A stretch of DNA of 28,363 nucleotides from Priapulus caudatus (taxonomy: Eukaryota > Priapulida > Priapulimorpha > Priapulimorphida > Priapulidae), in assembly GCF_000485595.1 (NCBI RefSeq), contig NW_014577863.1, positions 114,842-143,204 on the forward strand, written 5' to 3'. Each line of letters starts with the position of its first letter. Position 1 is the first letter of the stretch. Under the pieces are notes generated by a model. That model saw nothing but the letters and a program-made list of their open reading frames with translations, was not told the origin of the DNA and ran no database searches. The position numbers and the translations under genes are program-made. Of this stretch, positions 1-10,700 are shown piece by piece.

Positions 1-47
1 CGTCACCGTGCGACCCCCCTCCCCCCGCCACCAGCGTGCGTTCGTAC

Positions 48-206
48 CTCTGTGCGTCGAGGTGGCGTCGCAGCTGTCCCACGGTGTCACCGGGGAACAT
101 CTTGACGATGTACGTCTCGTTGCCTCGCTCCGACCTCACTCGCAGCGTGGTCAGCGGCTGCCCGGCACTGCCCGCCGTCCTGCTCCCGCCACCGGCCGAC
201 GTCACC
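48..206 (-). CDS. UBXN11: UBXN11-like exon 11, UBX domain first half
   Basis: The acceptor is TTATGTTTGTCAG and the donor CAGAG then GTACGA. After a Gly/Ser/Ala-rich linker it encodes LTTLRVRSERGNETYIVKMF and then DTVGQLRRHL. This is the first beta strands and helix of a ubiquitin-like UBX fold (vertebrate LSMLRIKSENGEQAFLLMM). The rest of the domain, including any FPR-type loop, is left of the window. Confidence 0.92.
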
Positions 207-1757
207 CTGACAAACATAACGATAAACGTCACCAACTTTCTGGAAGGTGATATATGCTAACGTGATCCCGTGTATATTCTTGAATGTTTGCTGCAGCAGT
301 TTTCTGTAATGGCTTTCCATTACGTTGCAACACTTGATTATAGCTAGACTTCTGTTCGATGCAATTGTCAAGGATCAATGATTATATCTTTAATGTCACA
401 ATGTTTGAGTAATGTCATGCTCCATGCTTAAAAATTACACATTTTACTGCTATTACCACTACCACGACAAATACCACTACCATTACCACGTACATCCACT
501 CACGCTAACAGGACCACTAACATTTCCACTACCATTAGTACTACCACTAGGACTCCCAGTATTATTACCACTACCACTACCACTACCACTACCACTACCA
601 CTACCACTACCACTACCACTACTACTACCACTACTATTACCACTACCGCTACCATTACCACTACCACTACCATTACCACTACCACTACCACTACCACTAC
701 CACTACCACTACCACTACCACTACCACTACCACTACCACTACCACTAGCACTACCGCTAACAACACTACCATTCCTACTTCTATTATAAAACATCTTTAC
801 ACTGGCGGCCTCACGGTGCGTGTGGTGCAATCCTGCAGGGATATGATATGTCCAGCAGGCGAACCGACAGGCGGGCAGATGAGTTGTAAGTGGGGCAGAC
901 AGATGTGCAAGCAAGCAGACGACAGGGCAGGTGGGCAGCCGCCAGGTTCGTGCGGTGACGACGTCAGCGAGCGTGCGCGTACCGTTGTTTCATCTCCGTG
1001 ACGATGGGCGTCTCGACGACGGTGAACCTCCCGTCCGCCGCGTTCGGTCTCACCTGCTCCAAGATGGCCGACCGTATGTCAATGACCTTGCCGTCCTTGA
1101 CGACCGTGCGTGGCAGCCTGTCACAGAACTGCTCGGCCGTGAGCCTAGGTCCTGCAAGAGCACATATCCCGAGGGTAAAACCCAGTGTTAAGTTAAGTTA
1201 AGTCGATTAAAGTCAAGTCAACATGTTGGACAACACATCCCAAGGTTGAAACCCAGTGTTAACAGCCCTCGACACTAACGGTTGTCTGATTGCCCGGGAC
1301 AAGCGAAAGTCTATGTCGTACAAGTTATTCTCTTGGCTAGTTGCCTGATCGGACAACTGAAAGATTTCTAGTTATGTAATAACATCCTTTGAGCAAGGGC
1401 GCTATCGCACAACATCCTTACGTTATATTTTCGAACATCGCCAAAAAAAAGCTGCCCACAACACGTGTTACCCACGTCTGTGGCTGTGCACGGCGTGGCT
1501 GCGTACGTGCCTGCTGGCTGGGGCGGCATTGATTGAAGTACGGGTGGGGGCCGGAGGAGTGCACGATTGTTTCAGCCGCAAGGGGCATGTTCATTATTAA
1601 ATATGTAGTGGGTGGGCACCGCTGGTATGAGAGATCGAGCGACAGCAAAACTATTTCCTGGAATTGAAGAAAAAGCTGCAACTCGGAATGACACACGAGT
1701 GTACCGGCACGTATAAATAAACGTTGTGTGAATTTCATTACGATTTTCCATGTATTA

Positions 1758-1793
<36 letters not shown>

Positions 1794-4700
1794 CAGAAGT
1801 AGATAATTGGGAATATAATAATATATATATATGTATTGGTATTGGGAATGCGCAACTTTTTCAGGGTGGCAGCACGGTCGCGGGTGTTAATGGCGCCGTT
1901 CCAATTTCGTAGTGTTGATGTATAATTAATTATAACAATTAAATTAGGTATCTGGTAACAAATACGTGTGGGTATAGACGATTTGTTATACAGTAAGTAC
2001 AGTTGTATGCAGTAAAATCCTAAAGTCTAGTATCCCTTTAACTACAAGTACGATCGTATATATTACACGAGTTTTCGTTTGGCGACTTACTCGGCAGTTC
2101 GCTTGTTTCCCCCACGCATTCTAGTGGAGTCCATTTTGGAGGTTTCACAGGGGACAGCACCTGTCCCTCGCCGGGAAAGGCAGCGTTCCGCTGTCGCTCC
2201 TTGAACACCGTGTGGCGTCTGTCGGTCACCTAGTAAGGAACATCACACGTTCGCAACAATCCTATGATGCTACGCTGCAATAATCCTTAGATTCATCTCT
2301 CCTTTCTATTCCATCGCATACGCAACCCGACACACACGGGAGAGTATGAAGCCACGACCCACTACCTTTGTACATGTGCGTGCGTGCGTGCGTGCGTGCG
2401 TGCGTGGATCAGTATTATGATCAGGATTATGATCAGGATCAGGATTAGGATCAGGATTAGGATCAGAATTAGGATCAGGATTAGGATCAGGATCAGGATC
2501 AGGATCAGGATTATGATCAGGATCAGGATTAGGATCAGGATTAGGATCAGGATTAGGATCAGGATTAGGATCAGGATCAGGATTATGATCAGGATTATGA
2601 TCAGGATCAGGATCAGAATCAAGATCAGGATTAGGGATCAGGTACTTCAGCGATATAGGATCATCGGATTAGAGATCAAGTTGCGATCAGAGATCAGGAT
2701 ATACAGATTAGGCATTATAGTGATAATAGCGATCATGGACACACATTTGGATTGTGATTAAGGATCAGGATCACCTCACCTTGATCGGCACGCCATCGGG
2801 ATATGCGGCCTGGAGTTCCATCGGGAAGTATCCGTCCATGAGGTCCTGCAGGCACCCCCGCGTGCTCGCCTCGTCGACGCTCCGGAATGGTCCAGAGACA
2901 TCAGGATGCGTTCGCGAACAGCGTTAGCGGAATCGGATCCGGAACCTGGAACCCCGGAGAGAGAATTGGTGAACGCATTGATCGGATCATTCAGATGCGC
3001 CAGGCAGAAAGATTCGCGCTCTTTTATTCTCTCTTCCTTCTCGTCTTCGCTTCTTTCATCTTCTCATCTTTCTCTTTTGTCTTTCTCCTTCCGCCCATAG
3101 GGATGCAAGCTGGATCGGAAAGCAAATACCCAAGCTGCTATTTCTCGCATACAGGGTTCTTCACTTCATTTTCTTGCGTGAACTCGAAAATTCTTTCGAC
3201 AAACCCCCCCCCCGCCCCGCGCGACGTTTGCCAGTAGCTTTTTCTCCAATTCTAAACGAGAGTCTTCCAAAAGAGTATTTTCCAAAATTTTAGGTCCTCA
3301 GTTTTCATAGGCAGGTCTAGCTGTGGGAATCGTCAATTGGTCGCGCCGGTCTGCGCCTGCTGGGTTTGTCCTAGAGTCGCACTCCCACTACCCTTAAGTC
3401 TCGCTACCCCCTACCTTAAGTCTCGCACCACGACCACTAAGGTCGTCGCACACCACCTAAGTCGCGCACCCACCTACCCCTAAGATAGCGCACCCACCTA
3501 CCTAAGTCAGCGGCATCTGCCTACCCTAAGTCGGCGCACCCCCTACCCTGAAGTCGCGCACCCCTTACCTAAGTCGGTCTGCCTACCCTAAGTCGCGCAC
3601 CCACCTACCCTAAGTCGCGCACCCACCTACCCTAAGTCGCGCACCCACCTACCCCGAAGTCGGCGCACCCACTACCCTAGTCAGGCCGCATCCCACCTAC
3701 CTGAAGTCGCGCACCACCATCCTAAGTCTTCGCAGCCAGCATTACCTAAGTCTCGCATTCTGCTACCCTAAAGTCGCCGCACCACCTACCTAAGATCGCG
3801 CACCCACCTACCGAGTCGGGCGAATCTGCCTACCGTTAAGTCGCGCATCCCACCTACCCTTAGTCGCGAACCACCTACCCTAGTCGCGCATCTGCCTACC
3901 TAAGTCGCGCGCACCCACCTACTTAAGTCTCGCACCCACTATCCTAGTCGCCGCACCACCTACCCTCAGTACGCACTCTGCCTACCTAAGTCGCACACCC
4001 ACCTTACCCTAAGTCAGCGCACCACCGTACCCTAAGTCGCGCACCCACCTACCCTAAAGTCTCGCACCCACCTACCCTAAGTCGCGCACCCACCTACCCT
4101 AGTCGGCGCACCCACTACCTAAGTCGCGCTACCAAACCTGACTAAGGTCGCCGCACCAACCCTACCTAAGTCCGCGCCACCCACCTACCCTAAGTACGAC
4201 GCACCACCTTACCTGTAAGTCGCAGCACCCCCTACCCTACAGTCGGCGAATTTCTGCCTACCCTAAGTCGCGCACCCACCTACCCTAAGTCGCAGCACCA
4301 CCCTTACTTATAGTCTCGCCTCAACTTTACCCTAAGTCGCGCAACCCACCTACTCCTAAGTCGCGACGGTCTGCACTAACTAAGTCGCAGACGCCCAGCT
4401 ACCTAAGTCGCAACGCATCTGCCTACCCGCTAAGTTCGCGCACCACCTACCTAAAGTCGCGCACACCAACCTACCCTAGTCGCGCACCCAACCTACCCTA
4501 AGTGCGCGCATCTGCTACCCTAAAGTCTCGCACCACACCTTAGCCCGTAAGTCGGCCGCGCCCACCTACCCTAAGTCCGCGCCAACCCACCTCACCCTAA
4601 GTCCGCGTCATCTGCCTACCCTAAAGTCGCGCACGCCACCTACCTTAAGCTCCGCACACACCTACCCCCTACGTCGCCGCCACCGACCTACCCTAAGTCG

Positions 4701-7700
4701 CGCACTCTGCCCCCTAACCCTAAGTCGCGCACCGACCTCTACCCTAGAGTCGCGCACACTACCCTAAAAGTCGCGATCCCACCTACCCCTATAGTCGAGC
4801 GCAGACCACCTCCTTAAGATCGCGCACCACCTACCCTAAGTCCGGCAATCTGAACTACCCTAAGTCGCGCACCCACCCTACCCCCTAAGTCGGCACCCAC
4901 CTACCTAAGTCTCGCACCCACCTACCCTAAGTCGCGCACCCACCATACCTAGTCGCGCATCTGCGTAACGGCTAAGGTCGCGCGCCACATACGCCTAAGT
5001 CGCGCATCTGCCTAACCACTAAGTCGCGCACCCACCTACACCTGAGTCGCGCACCACCTCCCTAAGTCGCGGCACCCACCTTACCTAAAGTACGCGCATT
5101 CGGCTACATAAAGCTTCTCGCACCCAACCTACCCTAAGCTCGGCCGCGCCCACTCCTAAGTCGCGCAACCCACCTACTAAGTCGCGCATCTGCCTACCCT
5201 AAGTCGCGCACCCACCTACCCTAAGTCTCGCACCCACCTGACAACCTAAGTACCGGCGCAGCCACACTACCCAAGTCAGCGCATCCTGCCTGACCCTAAG
5301 TCGGCGCACCACGCTACCTTAAGTCTCGCCACCCCCTACCCTACGTCGCGCAACCCCTACCTAAGTCGCCGCATCTGCCTAACCCTAAGTCTCGAACCAC
5401 CTACCTAAGTCGCGCACCCACCTACCCTAAGTCGCGCATCTGCCTACCCTAAGTCGCGCACCCACCTACCCTAAGTCTCGCACCCACCTACCCTAAGTCG
5501 CGCATCTGCCTACCCTAAGTCGCGCACCCACCTACCCTAAGTTCGCGCGCCCACCTACCCTTAAGTCGCGCATCCCACCTACCTAATGTCGCGCATTCTG
5601 ACCCTACCCTAAGCTCGCAGCAGCCCACCTAGACCCTAAGTCCGCGCCACCACCTACCCATAAGATCGCGCCACCCCTAACCCTTAAGTCGCGCACCCCA
5701 CCATACCCTAAGTCGCGCCCCAGCCATACCCTAAGCTCGGATCTGACCTTACCCTAGTTTCGCCGCACCCACCTACCCTTACAGCTCGGCGCCCACCACC
5801 CTTAGTCGCGCACCCACCACTACACTAAGTCGCCGCATCTGCCGTACCTAAGTCGCGCACCACTTACCCTAAGTCCGCACCACCTACCTTAAGTCGCGCA
5901 TCTGTTACCCTAAGTCTGCACCCACCTCCCTAAGTCCGCACCCACGTACCCATAACTGCGCAGTCCCATCCTACCTAAGTCTCGCACCCAACCTATCGCC
6001 TAAGTCTCGCACCCACTACCTAAGTCGCGGCGCCCACCTACTCTAAGTCGCGGCCCACCTACCAAGATCGCGATCTGCTAACCTAAAGTCGCGCACCATC
6101 CTACCCTAATGTCTTCGCACCACCTACCCTAATGTCGCGCACCCACCTACTTCAAGTCTCGCACCCCCTACCCTAAAGGTCGCGCGCCCCACCTACCTTA
6201 AGTTCTTCGCAACCCACCTAAAACCCCATAGTTGCGCGCCCACCTAACCCTAAGGTCTCAACACCCACCATTACACTAAGTTCGCGGCGCCACCTACCCT
6301 AAGTTGCGACACCTCCTACAACGTCTCGCACCCACCTTACCCTAGTCGGCGAACCCTTACCCTAAGTCGCGCACACCACCTTACCCATAAAGTCTGCGCA
6401 CCCACCGTACCTACGGTCGCGCCCACCAACGCTACCCTAAGTCTCGCACCCACCTACCCTAAGTCGCGCACCCACCTACCCTAAGTCGCGCAAATTATTG
6501 GCTACTAAGTTCTCACGCACCCACTACCTAGTCGCACCCACTACCCTAAGTCGCGCATCTGCCTACCCTAAGTCGCGCGCCCACCTACCCTAAGTCGCGC
6601 ATCTGCCTACCCTAAGTCGCGCACCCACCTACCCTAAGTCGCGCACCCACCTACCTAGCGTCCGGCGCATCTGCCGTACCCTAAGTCGCGGCGCACATAC
6701 CCTAAGTTGCGCATCTGCCCTAGCCCTAAGTCTCGCACGCACCTAACCCTAAGTCGCGGCAATCTGCCTCGCCTGTGCTCGCGCCACCTGACCTAAGTTC
6801 TCGCACCCAGCTACCTAAGGTCTCCGACCACCTACCCTCAGTCAGCGCACCCAACCTACCCTAAGTCGGCAGCACCGCACCTACCCATAGACTCAGCCGC
6901 ATCTGCCTAACCCTAAGTCGCGACACTCTGCCTACCTAAGTCGCGCACCCACTCTACCCAAGTTCGGGCATCTGCCCTACCCTACAGTCGCGATCTGCCA
7001 TACGCATAAGTCTGCACCACCTACCTAAGTTCTCGGCCCCACCTACCTAAGATCGGCGCCACCTACCCTAAAGTGCCGCACCCACTCCCTAAGCTAGCGC
7101 ATCTTGCTAACCTAAGTCGCGCACCACCTACCTAAGTCTCGCCCCCCACCTACCGCTAAGATCGCGCACCCACCTACCGCCTAAAGTCTCGACACCCACC
7201 TACCTTAAAGGTCTCCGCACCACTACCCTAAGTCGCCGCAACCACCCTTACCCGAGCTCGCGCACCACCGTACCCTAAGTTCGGGCAACCACCTTACCCT
7301 ATAGTCGACGCAATCGTCTGTCCTACCATAAGTCGCCGCACCCCCTACCCTAAGTCGCGCCCCAACTACCCTAAGTCTTGCGCATTCTGGCTACTTAAGT
7401 CTCGCACCACCACTATCCCCTTAAGAGCGCACCCACTACCTAATGTCGCCGCACCCACTACTTAAAGTCTGCACCACCGTACCCTAGTTCGCGCATCCAC
7501 CTAACTATTACAGTCTCGCACACACCTATCCCTAAGTTTCGAGACACTCATACCCTCAGAGTTCGCGGCATCTGCCTACGCGTAAGTCGGCGACCCACCT
7601 ACCCTAAGTCGCGCACCCACCTACCCTAAGTCTCGCACCCACCTACCCTAAGTCGCGCACCCACCTACCCTAAGTCTCGCACCCACCTACCCTAAGTTCG

Positions 7701-10700
7701 CGCACCACCTCCCTAAGTCGCGCACCACCTACCCGAAGTCTCGCACTCCACCTAGCCACTAAGTCGACACCCATACCCTAAGCTCGCACCCAGCCTACCC
7801 TAGTCTGCACCACCTACCGTAAGTCGCGCAGCACCTACCCCTAGTCGCGCATCTGTCCTGACCTAACGTCTCGCAACCCACTACCCTAAGATCGCGCAAC
7901 CCCAACTAGCCTAAGTCCTGCACGCCACCTCCTTAAGAATCAGCGCATCTGCTACCCTAAGTCTCGCACGCCACCTACCTACCGTCTCGCACCCCCCTAC
8001 AGCTTACAGTCTCAGCACCACCTCCCTAGTCGTCGCACCCACCTACCCTAGTCGCGACACCCACCTACCTTAAAGCTCGCCGCATCCTGGCCTACCCGTA
8101 AGTCCAGCGCGACAGTACCCTAAGTCGCCGATCTGCGCATACCTAAGTCCGCCGCCAACCTTACCTAAGTCGCGCATTCTGCCTACCCTAAGTCTCGCAC
8201 ACCACATACTAATGCTCGCGCACCCCTACCTAAGTCGCGCATCTGCTAGCCTAAGTTCGCCGCACCCACTCCTAAGTCGCGCATTTCTGGCCATACCCTA
8301 AAGTCGCGCGCCCACCTACCCTAAAGTCGCGCAGTACCTGCCCGTACCTAAGTCTCGAACACCTACCCTATTTCGCACCCACTACCCTAAAGTTTGCGCA
8401 CCAACCTACACTTACAGTTCTCGCATCAGCCTACCTAGTCTCGCACCCCTTACCTAAGTCTCGACCACCATACCCTTAAGTCTCGGCACCACCTACCTAA
8501 AGTCACGCATCTCCGCCTACCCTAAGTTCGATCTGCCTACCTAAGTCGCGGCACCAGTACCCTAAAAGTCGCGCACGCACCTACCCTAAGTCGCGCCACC
8601 TACCCTAAGTCGCGCACCACGCTACCCTAATGTCTCGCACCCACCTACCTAAGGTCGCGCATTCTCGTTTCCCTAAGTCGCGACCCACCTACCCCTAAGT
8701 CGCGCACCCCACCTACCCTAAGTCGCGCACCCACCTACCCTAAGTCTCGCACCATACCCTAAGTCTCGCACCACCTACCTAAGTCTCGCATCTGCTGACC
8801 ATAACGTCTCGCAACCCACCTACCTAAGTCTCGCATCTGCCCTTCCATAAGTCTCGTACCCCTACCTGACCAACGTCGCGCACCCACCTCCCTAAGTCGC
8901 CGGCACCCACGTTACCCCAGAGTTCGCAACTCTAAGGTCGGCGCATCTGCTTATCCAAGTCGGCGCACACTACCCGTTAAGTCCGCGCACGCACGTAACC
9001 CTAAGGTCGCGCATCACCATCGTTACCCTAAGTCTCGCCCACCACCTAAGTACTCGCACCAACTTACCCTAAAGTCTAGAATCTGCCTACATTATAGTCT
9101 CGCCACCCACCGTTACCCTAAAGAATCGCGCACCCACCTGACCTTAAGTCTACGCACCCACGCTACCCTAAGGTCGCGCACCCACCTTACCCTTAAGTCG
9201 CGCACCACCTCCTAAGTCGCGCACCACCTCCCCTAAGTGCTCGCACCGCACCTACTAAGTCGACGTCACCACTACCCTAAGTAGGCACACCACCTAACCT
9301 AAGTGCGCACCAGCCTACCTGTAAAGTCTCAGCACCCACTACCCTAAGTCTCGCATCTGCCTACTCATTAAGTTCATCGCACCACCTTTACCTTAGAATC
9401 GTTGCTGCCGGTCTCGGTCTGCTGCACCTTCGACACTCCGTCGCCCGCCAACACGTTCAGGTCGTCGACGTTGCGGAGGATGAGGTCGTAATCGACTCGA
9501 AATGCCGCCGTCCCCGCCGACGATGCTGCAACGTGTTCGTGCAACATTGATGAGTTCGTAATCGAGGGAGGGGGGCCGCCCGCGATCGTCTCTCATGAAT
9601 AAGTCATACGGATCCTAATGCGCATGAATCTTTCACGATTGCAAGGCTGTTTGACCCAGACAGACTCACTACAGACGAACCCTTGCACCTACCTTGGTTC
9701 CAGGGGCGTCCCTGGCAACGAACAGGTGTCTTTTTTGCCTCCTCCTCCTCTTCCTCCTCTTCGTCTGTGCTGTCGTGTGCCTCGTCGCCCACCCATATCA
9801 TTCCGTAGTCATTAAGGAACGCTTCCATCTCTGACACGTGGTGTTGTAGCAAGGCGCACTTTTTCTCGAGAGCCGAGATGATTTTAGACGAGGAAGAGGC
9901 TGTGGATGATAGACGGTGAGAAGTGAAGCCACGGGGACAATATTAGAGTCTGTCTCAATGTCTGCCTGTTTGGCTTCTTATCTGCTGCTGTTTTGTCATC
10001 TATCTATGTCTATGTCTGTGTACAGTGTGTGCATACTTGCATGTCTGTCTGTCTCTCTTACACGCTTCACCGGTAATCTCTCATTCGATCTTGCCAGCTG
10101 TCATTTTACCTGTCAGTTTTTCGGCCGATATGTCGTGTTTCATTTCGATTAATCACAGCGATGTAGCGTGCATTGCTTCAATCTCACCATGCTGGCTTCA
10201 CTTATCAACGTAATACTAACACAAAGGAGTTCGATATAAATCAATGCTGACATTAACGCTGAATGTTACAAGTTTCCAAGTAGAATTCACTTATCAATTC
10301 GATGTTTATCAACTACATACCTTTAGGTCGTCCTGCAGCCGTTATTTTTTCTTCCAGTGAATTGATTTTCGCATCCTACAATATGAAGTAATAGCGCACT
10401 GGCACAAACTAAGAATCAAACATCATTGCATAGCTTGACTACAACATTCAGCTTATAGCAAAATAAAACAAAATACGCAGACTTCTTTCTTTATATATTA
10501 GACAAAGCACACTCAGCTAAAACAATTAAGCACTGACATTCTACGTGTGTATCATTCCATGTGCTTTTCATTTCATGTGACAGTATTGTCACATATTACA
10601 CACATATCTAGGCGTTTTAAACTAGTTAGTACCTTTTCTACAATATCTCTACTTTGAGATTGAAGTCTGGATTCCAATTCTCCCAGCCTCTTCATCATGG

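Noticed and set aside
412-914. Leu-Pro, Val and Gly-Ser repeat proteins on both strands
   Set aside because: All are readings of the CCACTA microsatellite in an intron.
2362-2761. Ile-Arg and Ile-Leu repeat proteins
   Set aside because: All are readings of the AGGATY hexamer array in intron 8.
2946-3100. Upstream extension of exon 8 as coding (acidic Glu/Lys-rich frame on minus)
   Set aside because: It is in the wrong phase for joining exon 7 and is a purine-rich intron stretch. The acceptor at 2946 gives the family-matching VPDPIPL start.
3371-9391. CRISPR-like array
   Set aside because: The 22-bp units are directly contiguous with no unique spacers, and the context is a eukaryotic intron.
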